DNA of 64,000 bases from Snodgrassella alvi (GTDB taxonomy: Bacteria > Pseudomonadota > Gammaproteobacteria > Burkholderiales > Neisseriaceae): the NCBI RefSeq assembly GCF_002777745.1, contig NZ_MEIO01000001.1, forward strand, positions 1-64,000. The letters run 5' to 3'. Below are positions 16,637 through 25,597 of the stretch, piece after piece. A program made the translations under genes and the position numbers. Numbering within the stretch: the stretch's first letter is position 1; each line of letters opens with the position of its first letter. The notes below the pieces were generated by a model that was not told the origin of the DNA, ran no database searches, and saw only the letters and a list, made by a program, of their open reading frames with translations.

Positions 16637-17596
16637 TTATTTAGCAGTGGTGGTGCTCTGGCCTTTAATTATGTTCATACCAGCACTAACTAGACTACCA
16701 ATATCAGCTACGTTGGCAGGCATAATTAAGGTATTATTGGTTTTGGCCAGTTTGGCAAAGGCATCAACATACTGTTCAGCTACTTTCAGATTAACTGCTT
16801 CAGTACCACCCGGTTCTTTAACGGCAGCGGCAACCTGTCGGATGGCTTCGGCAGTAGCCTGAGCTACGAGACGAAGGGCTTCTGCTTCACCTTCTGCACG
16901 ATTGATCTGGGCAATTTTAGCACCTTGGGATTCATTGATAGAAGCCTGTGCTTCACCTTGAGATTTTTGAATTTCTGCTTCACGCTGACCAGCCGCTAAA
17001 TTGATCTGTTCCTGTTTAATCCCTTCAGACTGGGCAATACGCGCGCGTTTTTCTCGCTCGGCAGTAATTTGTGCCTGCATCGAACGTAAAATTTCCTGTG
17101 GTGGCACTAGGTCTTTGATTTCGTAACGCAGAACTTTCACACCCCATGAAACGGCTGCTTCGTCCAGTGAGGCAACCACAGTTTGATTAATATCATCACG
17201 CTCTTCAAAAGTTTTGTCCAGTTCCATGCGGCCAATTACGGAACGCAGAGTAGTTTGTGCCAGCTGGGTAATCGCTACGACGAAGTTGCTGGAACCATAG
17301 GAAGCAAGTTTGGGATCAGTTACCTGAAAATAAATGATGCCATCTACGGTTAGTTGTGTATTATCACGGGTAATACATACCTGACTGGGGACATCTAGCG
17401 GAATTTCTTTTAAGGTATGTTTATAAGCTACGCGGTCGATTATTGGAATAATAAAATTAAGACCCGCTACCATGGTAGCGTGATAGCGACCTAAACGTTC
17501 AACAATATAAACTTCCTGTTGTGGTACAACTTTAAACGCCATACAGATAAAGGCAATGATGGCTGTGAGAAAAAGAAAAGTCATGGTCATAGTCAT
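16637..17596 (-). CDS. qmcA: SPFH/stomatin-like membrane protein QmcA
   Basis: The 319-residue product has one N-terminal membrane segment (FLFLTAIIAFICMAFKVV), then the SPFH/band-7 domain (EVYIVERLGRYHATMVAGLN, TRDNTQLTVDGIIYFQVTD). After that comes a long Ala/Glu/Gln-rich coiled coil (about 180-260) with AQSEGIKQEQINLAAGQ repeats. Proteins of this group form large membrane-associated cages or rafts and are linked to membrane quality control. It follows nfeD by only 2 nt, the standard nfeD-SPFH operon. The MTMTMT start region allows the true start to be one or two Met codons later. Confidence 0.92.
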   Translation of the reverse strand: MTMTMTFLFLTAIIAFICMAFKVVPQQEVYIVERLGRYHATMVAGLNFIIPIIDRVAYKHTLKEIPLDVPSQVCITRDNTQLTVDGIIYFQVTDPKLASYGSSNFVVAITQLAQTTLRSVIGRMELDKTFEERDDINQTVVASLDEAAVSWGVKVLRYEIKDLVPPQEILRSMQAQITAEREKRARIAQSEGIKQEQINLAAGQREAEIQKSQGEAQASINESQGAKIAQINRAEGEAEALRLVAQATAEAIRQVAAAVKEPGGTEAVNLKVAEQYVDAFAKLAKTNNTLIMPANVADIGSLVSAGMNIIKGQSTTTAK

Positions 17597-17598
17597 AG

Positions 17599-18045
17599 TT
17601 ATTCCTGAGTAGTGGTGGATGCTTGAGAAATAATATTTAGGATATTGCCGTTATGGCTGATGATTTGGGCACTGTCGCCGGCTTTTGCGCTAGTGGGCTG
17701 AGTAAAACGTGCCTGCCAAGTGGTGCCACGGTAGTGTACCTGCCATAAGTCATCGGTAAGCGGCTGGGTGAGCACCACAGTCTGGCCGTAATCCGGATCA
17801 TCACTTGCTTTGGTTTTATTTTCGCGTGGATGCTGCTTTTGCCACAATCGTACAATGATAATGCCAATAATGGAAAAAGCAGAGGCAATTAAAATATTGA
17901 TGTTGTTATTGGTTTGCAGCAGCCATTCTGCCAAACCAGCGCTCATTAATGAGGCGCTGATAACCAGCAGATAAAATGTACCGCTAAACATTTCAAGTAC
18001 GAACAGTATTAGAGCAGCAATGCACCAAATCATCTGTATCTCCAA
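17599..18045 (-). CDS. NfeD family membrane protein
   Basis: The 148-residue short-form NfeD has two to three hydrophobic segments at the N-terminus (IWCIAALILFVLEMFSGTFY, LLVISASLMSAGLA, ILIASAFSIIGIIIV). A C-terminal OB-fold begins near GQTVVLTQPL and contains WQARF and SAKAGDSAQI. NfeD partners an SPFH protein and probably sits in or lines its assembly. The ATG at 18045 follows rlmB by 39 nt, so rlmB-nfeD-qmcA may be co-transcribed. Confidence 0.9.
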   Translation of the reverse strand: MEIQMIWCIAALILFVLEMFSGTFYLLVISASLMSAGLAEWLLQTNNNINILIASAFSIIGIIIVRLWQKQHPRENKTKASDDPDYGQTVVLTQPLTDDLWQVHYRGTTWQARFTQPTSAKAGDSAQIISHNGNILNIISQASTTTQE

Positions 18046-18084
18046 TTTTGTAGTGGTTGTCAGGAATAGGTGTTTATTTCAGTT

Positions 18085-18834
18085 TTAGCTTTTGGCAGCC
18101 AGTATTCTTTGCCGGCGGGTTTCGCTCAGGACAATTCCGGTACTTACGGAAACATTCAGGCTTTCAACAGTTCCGAACATGGGAATGGATACCAGTGTGT
18201 CACACAGATCACGTGTCAAACGGCGCATACCGTTGCCTTCGGCACCCATTATCCAAGCTACGGCTTCAGGGGCAGTAAAATGGTATAAATCCGCGCTGCC
18301 TTCCATATCGGTACCAACAATCCAGATACCACGCTGTTTCAATTCACGGATGGTACGTGCCAGATTGGTAACGGTGATATAGGGCACGGTTTCGGCTGCA
18401 CCACAAGCTACTTTACTTACGGTGGCATTGAGGCCAGCACTTTTGTCTTTGGGCGCGATAACGGCATGAACACCCATAACATCTGCTACGCGCAGGCAGG
18501 CACCCAGATTATGCGGGTCGGTAATGCCATCAAGAATTAGTAATAGCGGGGGTTCATTCAGGTTTTCGAGTACATCCTCTATGTCTACATGCTGTCTTGA
18601 TGCATCGATAAAGCCGACTACACCCTGATGGCGTGCGTGTTTGCTCAGGGTATCGAGACGTGCCTGATCTGCGCTGATAACGCGCACGTTTTCTGTTTCA
18701 GCTTTGCTTAATACATCACGCATGCGGGCGTCATGTTTTCCTTCAAGCACATAAAGTTCAATAATGCTGGCAGGGTTTTGCCATAAACGGGCGTTAACTG
18801 CATGAAAGCCGATGATGAGACGCTGATTTGACAT
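18085..18834 (-). CDS. rlmB: 23S rRNA (guanosine-2251-2'-O)-methyltransferase
   Basis: The 249-residue SpoU-type methyltransferase has the N-terminal substrate-binding domain ([17 protein letters not shown]), a linker and the trefoil-knot catalytic domain. The SpoU motifs are in order: [19 protein letters not shown] (motif 1), [19 protein letters not shown] (motif 2) and [18 protein letters not shown] (motif 3). It methylates G2251 in the P-loop of 23S rRNA. Length is close to E. coli RlmB (243). Confidence 0.95.
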   Translation of the reverse strand: MSNQRLIIGFHAVNARLWQNPASIIELYVLEGKHDARMRDVLSKAETENVRVISADQARLDTLSKHARHQGVVGFIDASRQHVDIEDVLENLNEPPLLLILDGITDPHNLGACLRVADVMGVHAVIAPKDKSAGLNATVSKVACGAAETVPYITVTNLARTIRELKQRGIWIVGTDMEGSADLYHFTAPEAVAWIMGAEGNGMRRLTRDLCDTLVSIPMFGTVESLNVSVSTGIVLSETRRQRILAAKS

Positions 18835-19213
18835 AGATGTTTATTCAATATGTAAAGAATTTAATTATAGCGGAAATCGGTGTATCAATCTGGTTATACC
18901 TGCTATGTAATTTTATTTATATGGCAAAGCGTTGTCTATAACTTTTATTTACTTTTTATGTATATAAGGAAATTTAATTTATCAGATTGCAATCAAACTT
19001 TTAATTTTGTTGTTAAATTCATATTCTTATGTGATTTCAGAAATTTTTGGTAAAAAATTTATTTTTATCAAATGTTTGAAATACTATTGCGTTAGGTTGA
19101 TGTTAGAAATGTTTATGTTTTCACAGTAGGAATTATGCTTGTATAAAGGGAAGGAGCCTGAGCCGATAGTTGTTGGCCGGGAGTTTGACTTTGAAATAAA
19201 GTTAGGAATTCTT
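18835..19213. other. AT-rich intergenic region between divergent rlmB and the DUF421 gene
   Basis: About 380 nt, very AT-rich. It must carry both promoters. I see no clear operator or hairpin and no coding frame other than a weak TTG-started extension of the downstream gene from 19139. Confidence 0.5.
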
Positions 19214-19879
19214 ATGGAATACTATTTATGGGTGCTGGCCAAGTTTCTTGTAGGCTTTTTAATTGTGATATTGCATTTGAATTTTACCGGTAAAACCCAG
19301 CTGAATCAGATGACGCCGGTTGATTTTATTGGTAATTTTGTACTTGGTGGAATTATAGGCGGCGTTATTTATAATGAGGATATTCCGATTTATCAGTATG
19401 TTATTGTGCTGTTGATTGGTGTCAGTCTGATTTCACTCTTAAATTGGATCTGTAAGCATGTGAGTTTTTTCAGGATGTTTGCGATTGGTGAACCGATTCC
19501 GATTATGAAAGACGGACGTTTTTTAATGGATAATATCCTGCGTAAGAGAAATAAGATTGATATTTTAAATGTGGCTTCGCTTTTGCATGCTCAGGGCGTT
19601 ACTTCTTTTCAGGAAGTGAATTATGCACAGATTGAACCCAGTGGTTCATTAACGGTGCTTACAGATAAGGGCAAGTATCCTTCATTGATTTTATTCAAGG
19701 ATGGTGAAGTTCGTACAACTGAATTGCAGCGAATAAATAAGGATGAAAAGTGGCTGGAGCAGAAAATGCAGCAGCAGCACTTGGCTAAAGATGATTTATT
19801 TCTGATTGAATTCTGGGAAGGCAGGCTGAATTTTATTCTGCGTTCGGGTGAGGTGAAAAAGGATATGCTGAAAAATTAA
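19214..19879 (+). CDS. DUF421 (YetF-like) membrane protein
   Basis: The 221-residue product has three membrane segments in its first 90 residues and a soluble C-terminal DUF421 domain with YAQIEPSGSLTVL. The family signature TGKTQLNQMTPVDFIGNFVL follows the first helix. The biochemical function is not known; Bacillus YetF-type members affect spores and membranes. I start at the ATG at 19214 (MEYYLWVLAKF), matching the family N-terminus with a TTAGGA ribosome binding site. A TTG start at 19139 would add 25 polar residues. Confidence 0.85.
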   Translation: MEYYLWVLAKFLVGFLIVILHLNFTGKTQLNQMTPVDFIGNFVLGGIIGGVIYNEDIPIYQYVIVLLIGVSLISLLNWICKHVSFFRMFAIGEPIPIMKDGRFLMDNILRKRNKIDILNVASLLHAQGVTSFQEVNYAQIEPSGSLTVLTDKGKYPSLILFKDGEVRTTELQRINKDEKWLEQKMQQQHLAKDDLFLIEFWEGRLNFILRSGEVKKDMLKN

Positions 19880-19958
19880 ATTTTTGCACGCAGAAATTGC
19901 TGGAGAAATTGCTGGAACAGGTTACAATATCCGTTTAGATTAAAATTGATCCATTGCT

Positions 19959-20813
19959 GTGCAGCCATTAGAATATTGTTATCAGAAAATATGCCATAGC
20001 AAGAATGCTATGGCATTTCGTTTTCCTTTTCTTTCTCGTGTACAGCGTCAGGCACTGGTGGTGTTATATGCGCTGCAACAGGAGTTGCTGGAAGTAGTAC
20101 AGGACTGTACGGAAGCTAATTTGGCGCTCACTACTCTTAACTGGTGGCAACAGCAGATAAGCCTGCTGTATGTTGATAAAGCAATGCCGGAGCATCCTTT
20201 AATGCAGGCTTTACAATCGTTCATTGCAGAGTATGCTTTGCCGCAGTCTGAGTTAATGGCTCTAATTAATGCGCATTATACGGAATTAACTCTGGCTAGA
20301 TTTCAGGATATGAATCAGTTACGTCAATATGCATGTCAAACAGGTATGGTACAGGGGCGGCTAAGTAGCAGGGTATTAGGATTTACTGAGCAACAAACGT
20401 TGGAATTTGCCGAAAAAGTTGGTGAATTATGCCAAACAGTAAAACTGTTTTCGCAAATTGGGGCAGACGCGCGACTAGGTAGGCTTTATATTCCAGTAGC
20501 CATGTTGCAGGAATTTAATGTTCCTGCTTCAGTGGTTCTGAATGGACACGGTAGTGCTGAATTTATGGCTTTATTAAATACGTGGCTAGCTGAATTAAAG
20601 GGGCAGTTTAAATCTGTTGTGGCTTTGTTACCGCGCGTAGACAAATACCGGCAGCGTGCCAGTCTGGCTATGCTGGCGATTGCTGCTGCTCTGCTAAGGG
20701 AGATTGAGCAGGATGGGCTGGTGAATATTTTACAGTATCAGTTAATTGTACCGCGTCCACGTCAGCAGCGGCTGTTTTGGAAAACCTGGCTATGTGGTTT
20801 CCGGCCTGTATAG
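19959..20813 (+). CDS. squalene/phytoene-synthase-like protein, active-site motifs degraded
   Basis: The 284-residue product has the all-helical trans-isoprenyl-diphosphate synthase head-to-head fold. Recognisable parts are the N-terminal YCYQKICHSKNAMAFRFPFL, RVQRQALVVLYALQQEL and the ADARLGRLYIPVAMLQEF segment. Both Asp-rich Mg/diphosphate-binding motifs are eroded: the first reads LQQELLEVVQD and the second KLFSQIGAD. A catalytic role is therefore doubtful. The family includes non-enzymatic members such as NDUFAF6 (complex I assembly), a possible parallel. The start is GTG at 19959, chosen because upstream residues match the family; the ATG at 20010 is an alternative. No hopanoid or carotenoid genes are nearby. 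Confidence 0.75.
   Translation: MQPLEYCYQKICHSKNAMAFRFPFLSRVQRQALVVLYALQQELLEVVQDCTEANLALTTLNWWQQQISLLYVDKAMPEHPLMQALQSFIAEYALPQSELMALINAHYTELTLARFQDMNQLRQYACQTGMVQGRLSSRVLGFTEQQTLEFAEKVGELCQTVKLFSQIGADARLGRLYIPVAMLQEFNVPASVVLNGHGSAEFMALLNTWLAELKGQFKSVVALLPRVDKYRQRASLAMLAIAAALLREIEQDGLVNILQYQLIVPRPRQQRLFWKTWLCGFRPV
19991..20016 (+). repeat. perfect 11-bp inverted repeat inside the 5' coding region
   Basis: ATGCCATAGCA and TGCTATGGCAT flank a 4-nt AGAA spacer, 33 nt into the gene. In RNA it would form a stable hairpin around the alternative ATG at 20010. No T-run follows. Confidence 0.8.
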
Positions 20814-21017
20814 CTGGCGGGCTGGAACTAGACAGATATTTTGCTCTGGAAAGAAAAGTGAGATATGGCAAGGTTGGCTAGTTATGGGCACTATTTTAAC
20901 AATTTAATCTATTATTTGAAATTTTATTGCTGGTAAAGGTAATCCTCTGAATTTTTATTCTAGTATAAAATAGTTTATTTTGATAATTTTGATTACGCAT
21001 TCATACTGGTTTTTTTG

Positions 21018-21023
21018 TATAAT
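21018..21023 (+). promoter_or_regulatory. possible -10 box of the trpX-like operon
   Basis: TATAAT lies about 90 nt before the trpX-like start, on a T-rich upstream run. There is no good -35 at 16-18 nt. It is a composition-prone match. Confidence 0.35.
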
Positions 21024-21109
21024 TTACGTCAGCATCTGCTTATCTGAGTGGGTGTAAGTAATTTTATGGCTAAATTGCTTCTGAATAACCTTGTGTTAAG
21101 GAACCCAAT

Positions 21110-22108
21110 ATGCTCGGAGCGAAAAAAACATTACGAATTCTGGGTTTAACTGCTGCCTGTTTACTTACAGCATGTTCGCCATCCGAACAGGGCGGCAAGA
21201 CCAGTGATAATGGTATGAAGAAAGTAGCCATTACGGCAATTGTAGAACATCCGGCACTTGATGCTGTACGTCAGGGTGTGATTGATGAATTGCGTGCCGA
21301 AGGCTATGAACAGGGCAAGAATCTACAGCTTGATTTCCAAAGCGCACAGGGTAATACGGCTACAGCCAGCCAGATTGCTAAAAAATTTGCTGGTAATAAT
21401 CCGGATGCGATTGTGGCAATTGGCACACCGAGTGCACAGTCTATGGTTGCGGTAACACGCAAAATTCCGGTCGTGTTTGCGGCGATAACCGATCCTGTAG
21501 CAGCCAAACTGGTGGCAAACTGGGAGCCGAGTAAAACTAATGTTACTGGTGTGTCTGATGAGCTGCCGTTGCAACCGCAGATTGATTTGATGAAACAAGT
21601 GGTACCTGATCTGAAAACTGTTGGCTATGTGTATAGTCCGGGTGAAGTGAATTCCACCGTGGTGCTGAAACAATTGCAAACTTTACTGGCCAAAGATGGT
21701 ATTAATGTGGCTGCTGTTCCGGCGCAGCGTACTACTGATGTGCCTATGGCTACAAAAAGCCTACAAGGTAAGGCAAACCTGATTTATACTGCGCTGGATA
21801 ATAATGTGGTTTCAGCCTATGAATCCATGTACAAGGTAGCCAAAGACATGAAAATGCCGCTGGTGGCTTCAGATACTGGTTCGGTAAAACGTGGTGCTGC
21901 TGTGGCAATGGGCGTTAATTATCATGAGCTTGGTGTAGCTACAGGAAAGATTGTAGGTCGAATTCTTAAGGGTGAACAAGCCGGCGATATTGCGCCACAG
22001 CGTATGTCTGTTGAACAACTCGACTTGCTGGTAAGTAAATCCAATGCCGCAGAACAGGGTATTACATTATCACCACAGCTACTCAAGCAGGCTAAAGTAA
22101 TCAATTAG
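21110..22108 (+). CDS. ABC transporter substrate-binding lipoprotein (TrpX-type, ABC_sub_bind)
   Basis: The 332-residue product has a lipoprotein signal peptide with LTAC and Cys22. The mature part is a type I periplasmic-binding fold of the ABC_sub_bind family: VAITAIVEHPALDAVRQGV, AIGTPSAQSMVAVTRKIPVV and YTALDNNVVSAYESM. In Firmicutes the family member TrpX is tied to tryptophan uptake; the ligand here cannot be read from sequence. It is the first gene of a three-gene importer. An inverted repeat with a T-run follows its stop, so its level may exceed that of the membrane part. Confidence 0.9.
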   Translation: MLGAKKTLRILGLTAACLLTACSPSEQGGKTSDNGMKKVAITAIVEHPALDAVRQGVIDELRAEGYEQGKNLQLDFQSAQGNTATASQIAKKFAGNNPDAIVAIGTPSAQSMVAVTRKIPVVFAAITDPVAAKLVANWEPSKTNVTGVSDELPLQPQIDLMKQVVPDLKTVGYVYSPGEVNSTVVLKQLQTLLAKDGINVAAVPAQRTTDVPMATKSLQGKANLIYTALDNNVVSAYESMYKVAKDMKMPLVASDTGSVKRGAAVAMGVNYHELGVATGKIVGRILKGEQAGDIAPQRMSVEQLDLLVSKSNAAEQGITLSPQLLKQAKVIN

Positions 22109-22136
22109 GATAACAGTCTTCGTGCTGAATATCGTC

Positions 22137-22176
22137 ACATCGGCAGGCTGGTTCAGGCTTTGCCGATGTTGTTTTT
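22137..22176 (+). terminator. intercistronic hairpin with T-run
   Basis: Arms ACATCGGCA and TGCCGATGT enclose a 15-nt loop and are followed by TGTTTTTATTTT. It sits between the binding-protein and permease genes and would partly terminate transcription. Confidence 0.75.
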
Positions 22177-22207
22177 ATTTTCAACCACAATTTATTAATT
22201 GGATAAT

Positions 22208-23110
22208 ATGTCTTCTATAGCTTTATTTGGTGCTTTAGAAAGCGGGCTGATATATGCCCTTGTTGCTCTGGGTGTGCTGATTTCATTTCGTATTCTGGAT
22301 TTTCCCGATTTAACTGCTGATGGCAGTTTTCCACTAGGTGGTGCTGTGTTTGCAGTTTGTGTTACTTATGGTGTTAATCCGTGGCTGGCGACGGCACTTG
22401 GTGGTGTTGCCGGAGCCTGTGCTGGCTTGTTGACAGCATGGTTACATGTTTCTCTGAAAATCATGCAACTTTTAGCCAGTATTCTGGTAATGGTGGCTTT
22501 GTATTCGGTGAATCTGCGTATTATGGGAGCGCCCAATCTGCCCTTGCTGGATCAGCCCAGTGTATTTACACCATTCTTCAATGCTGATTTTAGTAATCAG
22601 TATTGGATACAGCCGTTGGTGATATTCGGTTTTGTTTTGGTTGCCAAATTGTTTCTGGACTGGTTTTTTGCCACTGAAATAGGTCTGTCAATGCGTGCCA
22701 CTGGGGTAAATGCACGAATGGCACGAGCACAGGGTGTAAATACTTCGCGTATTTTGTTGCTGGGCATGGCAATCTCTAATGCGTTTATTGCTCTGGCCGG
22801 TGCTTTATTTGTGCAGACGCAGGGTGGCGCTGATATTTCTATTGGTATCGGTACAATTGTTGTTGGTCTGGCGGCGGTGATTATCGGTGAAACACTGATT
22901 CCCGGTAAGCGCTTTTTAGTGATTACACTGGCAGTGATTGTGGGTGCGGTATTGTACCGTGCGTTTATTGCACTGGCATTAGGGAGCGATACACTGCAGC
23001 ATATCGGCTTCGGCCCACAAGATCTGAATCTGGTAACGGCCATTCTGGTGGTATTGGCTTTGCGTTTGCCGGCAATCAAAGGTTATTTTAAAAGGAAATT
23101 AAAAGCATGA
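22208..23110 (+). CDS. ABC transporter permease (TrpY-type)
   Basis: The 300-residue product has eight to nine hydrophobic segments of the BPD_transp_2 class (branched-chain/ribose-type permeases). Family marks are GLIYALVALGVLISFRILDF, DLTADGSFPLGGAV near the N-terminus, and the coupling region MRATGVNARMARAQGVN. It starts at the ATG at 22208; a TTG at 22199 is possible. It overlaps the ATPase gene by 4 nt (ATGATG arrangement), so the two are translationally coupled. Confidence 0.9.
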   Translation: MSSIALFGALESGLIYALVALGVLISFRILDFPDLTADGSFPLGGAVFAVCVTYGVNPWLATALGGVAGACAGLLTAWLHVSLKIMQLLASILVMVALYSVNLRIMGAPNLPLLDQPSVFTPFFNADFSNQYWIQPLVIFGFVLVAKLFLDWFFATEIGLSMRATGVNARMARAQGVNTSRILLLGMAISNAFIALAGALFVQTQGGADISIGIGTIVVGLAAVIIGETLIPGKRFLVITLAVIVGAVLYRAFIALALGSDTLQHIGFGPQDLNLVTAILVVLALRLPAIKGYFKRKLKA

Positions 23111-23901
23111 TGCGCGCAAATGATTTACGTCTGACATTCAATGCAGGAACTCCTATTGAAAATCCTGCTTTGCGTGGCATGAGCTTGAGTATTGCTGAAG
23201 GTGAGTTTGTTACGGTTATCGGCAGTAATGGTGCTGGCAAGTCCACTTTCCTTAACGCGATAAGTGGTGATACTTTGGTGGATTCTGGCAGCATTACTAT
23301 TAATAATAAGGATGTGACCTATGAACCAGCCTATAAGCGTGCGCCATTGGTAGCACGAGTGTTTCAGGATCCGCTGGCTGGTACCTGTGAAGCTCTGACC
23401 ATAGAAGAAAATATGGCGCTGGCACTCAGGCGCGGGAGCGGACGCGGTTTGCGTGCGGCGATTAAGCGCCAGTACCGTGAACTGTTTCGGGAAAAACTGG
23501 CTATGCTTAATCTGGGGCTGGAAAATCGTCTTAGTGATCGGATCGGCCTGCTTTCGGGTGGTCAGAGGCAAGCTGTCAGTTTGCTAATGGCATCATTGCA
23601 GAGTTCCAAAATTCTGTTGCTGGACGAACATACTGCTGCTTTAGACCCGAAAACAGCTGCTTTTGTGCTCGAACTGACTGACCGCATTGTGTGCGAAAAC
23701 AAGTTGACTGCGATGATGGTAACTCATTCGATGCAGCAGGCTTTGGATCATGGTTCGCGTACTGTTATGTTGCATCAGGGACGGGTGGTGCTGGATGTAG
23801 CTGGCGATAAGCGTGCCGGTATGAGTGTTACTGATTTGTTAAAAATGTTTGAACATACGCAGGGCGAAAAAGTAACTGACGATGCTTTATTGCTCAGTTA
23901 A
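23107..23901 (+). CDS. ABC transporter ATP-binding protein (TrpZ-type)
   Basis: The 264-residue ATPase has Walker A GSNGAGKST (38-46), Q-loop VFQDP, signature LLSGGQRQAVSLL and Walker B ILLLDEHT with the H-loop VTHSM. The Walker B reads DEHTAALDPKTA, where His replaces the common Pro; this is typical of the COG1101 subfamily that serves TrpXYZ-like importers. It completes the three-gene import system and ends before a terminator. Confidence 0.92.
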   Translation: MMRANDLRLTFNAGTPIENPALRGMSLSIAEGEFVTVIGSNGAGKSTFLNAISGDTLVDSGSITINNKDVTYEPAYKRAPLVARVFQDPLAGTCEALTIEENMALALRRGSGRGLRAAIKRQYRELFREKLAMLNLGLENRLSDRIGLLSGGQRQAVSLLMASLQSSKILLLDEHTAALDPKTAAFVLELTDRIVCENKLTAMMVTHSMQQALDHGSRTVMLHQGRVVLDVAGDKRAGMSVTDLLKMFEHTQGEKVTDDALLLS

Positions 23902-23926
23902 GTCCCTGTATTATTGTTGGAGGGAC

Positions 23927-23958
23927 AGGCTGTCAAAATTATTTTTGACAGCCTTATT
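23927..23958 (+). terminator. Rho-independent terminator of the ABC importer operon
   Basis: Arms AGGCTGTCAAAA and TTTTGACAGCCT form a 12-bp stem with a small loop, followed by TTATTTG. It lies 25 nt past the ATPase stop. Confidence 0.8.
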
Positions 23959-23975
23959 TGTTGATTGGATAAATA

Positions 23976-24545
23976 ATGTCTGTGCCGGAATTGATTGTAC
24001 TGAATAAACCATATGGAGTGATTTGTCAGTTTAGTGCCCATGAAAAATATCCTACCTTGAAGCAATATGTGCCTTTGCCGGATATTTATCCTGCTGGCCG
24101 ATTGGATACGGATAGTGAGGGGTTATTATTGTTGACTGCAAACGGACGTTTGCAGGCAAAAATTGCCCATCCAAAATATAAGCTGGTGAAAACTTACTGG
24201 GTACAGGTAGAGGGTAGGCCAGATGCGGAACGCTTGCAGCAACTGGAACGAGGTGTAGATTTGGGGGATTTTATGACAGCTCCGGCACAGGTGAGTGTGC
24301 TTAGTGCTGCTGATAGTGCCCGCTTATGGCCACGGGTGCCGCCAATCCGTGAACGCAAGACGGTAGCAGATTTCTGGCTGCAAATCCGCATCAGTGAAGG
24401 TAAAAATCGGCAGGTGCGGCGCATGTGTGCCAGAGTAGGCTGGCCATGTTTGCGTCTGGTACGGGTTGGTATCGGGCGGTTAAATGTTTTTTCACTGGAC
24501 TTGCCTTTAGGACAGTGGCAGGCAGTTAGCCCGCGCGATTTGTAA
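23976..24545 (+). CDS. rluE: 23S rRNA pseudouridine(2457) synthase
   Basis: The 189-residue RsuA-family pseudouridine synthase lacks an S4 domain. The catalytic Asp lies in AGRLDTDSEGLLLLT (about 40-54). Other marks are LIVLNKPYGVICQF, HPKYKLVKTYWVQV and EGKNRQVRRMCARVGWPCLRL. RluE modifies U2457 in the 23S rRNA peptidyl-transferase region. The missing S4 domain and size favour RluE over RsuA or RluF. ATG 23976. Confidence 0.9.
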   Translation: MSVPELIVLNKPYGVICQFSAHEKYPTLKQYVPLPDIYPAGRLDTDSEGLLLLTANGRLQAKIAHPKYKLVKTYWVQVEGRPDAERLQQLERGVDLGDFMTAPAQVSVLSAADSARLWPRVPPIRERKTVADFWLQIRISEGKNRQVRRMCARVGWPCLRLVRVGIGRLNVFSLDLPLGQWQAVSPRDL

Positions 24546-24578
24546 TGAATTACCGGTGTTCTTTCCAGATGTAAAAAT

Positions 24579-24610
24579 ATAACCCTCAGGCCTTCTGGCC
24601 TGAGGGTTAT
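24579..24610. terminator. bidirectional terminator (rluE / metQ)
   Basis: ATAACCCTCAGGCC and GGCCTGAGGGTTAT form a perfect 14-bp stem with a TTCT loop between two convergent genes. Confidence 0.9.
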
Positions 24611-24637
24611 TTATATTGATTAGTAATGCGTGGTTAA

Positions 24638-25480
24638 TCAGAATGCAGGAATAATTGCACCCTGATATTTTTCTTCTATAAATTTTTTCACTTCAGGCGA
24701 GGTCATGGCCTGTTTCAGTTTTTGAATTGCTGCGCGGTTTTCATCACCGGTGCGGACAACCAGCATGTTTGCGTATGGAGAATCTTTTTCTTCAATGAAC
24801 AATGCATCTTTAGTCGGTACCAGTTTGGCTTCCAGGGCAAAATTGGTATTAATTACGGCTAAGGTGGCATCATTCAAAGTACGTGGTAACTGCGGTGCGT
24901 CTATTGGGGTAATTTTCAGATGTTTCGGGTTGTCTACAATATCGCGTACAGTAGCACTGATACCTGCATCAGCTTTAAGTTTGATTAAGTCAGCTTTTTG
25001 CAGTAATAGCAAGGCACGACCGCCATTAGAGGCATCATTTGGAATGGTTACCAGGCCGCCGTCAGGAGTTTCGTTGAGTGATTTAACCTTTTTAGAGTAA
25101 ATACCCATTGGTTCCACATGGATGTTAACAACTGGTGTTAACTGCATTTTATGTTTTTGTACGAAATCGTCCAGATAGGGTTTGTGCTGGGTAAAGTTGG
25201 CATCAATATCTTTTTCAGCCAAAGCGATATTCGGACGCACGTAATCTGTCATTTGTACAATCTGTAAATCGATACCTTCTTTTTGCAGTAATGGTTTGGC
25301 TACCTGAAGAATTTCAGCATGAGGTACTGGTGAGGCTGCTACTTTAAGTACGGTTTCGCTGGTAGCAGCTGATGCGCTGCTGGTATTGGCTGACGATGCA
25401 GTTTCATTTTTCTGGCTGCATGCAGTGAGTACGGTACTGATTGCTGCCACAGATAATAATGCAAATAACAATTTTTTCAT
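24638..25480 (-). CDS. metQ: MetQ/NlpA-family methionine-binding lipoprotein
   Basis: The 280-residue product has a lipoprotein signal with VLTAC and a Ser/Ala/Thr-rich linker after the Cys. The mature NlpA/MetQ domain has KVAASPVPHAEIL, VQMTDYVRPNIALAEKDIDANFTQHKPYL (read in parts) and VTIPNDASNGGRALLLLQ. It should bind D- or L-methionine for a MetNI importer. metN and metI are not beside it, so it may serve an importer encoded elsewhere. It is monocistronic. Confidence 0.9.
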   Translation of the reverse strand: MKKLLFALLSVAAISTVLTACSQKNETASSANTSSASAATSETVLKVAASPVPHAEILQVAKPLLQKEGIDLQIVQMTDYVRPNIALAEKDIDANFTQHKPYLDDFVQKHKMQLTPVVNIHVEPMGIYSKKVKSLNETPDGGLVTIPNDASNGGRALLLLQKADLIKLKADAGISATVRDIVDNPKHLKITPIDAPQLPRTLNDATLAVINTNFALEAKLVPTKDALFIEEKDSPYANMLVVRTGDENRAAIQKLKQAMTSPEVKKFIEEKYQGAIIPAF

Positions 25481-25597
25481 ATTTCACCTTGATGAGATAA
25501 GCGTTAAGACATATTGTTTAACATTAACACAAAATGCATGTTGTATGTGTTTTTTACATATGGGTATACCTTGTAATTAGTCAGTCAGAATACAAGG

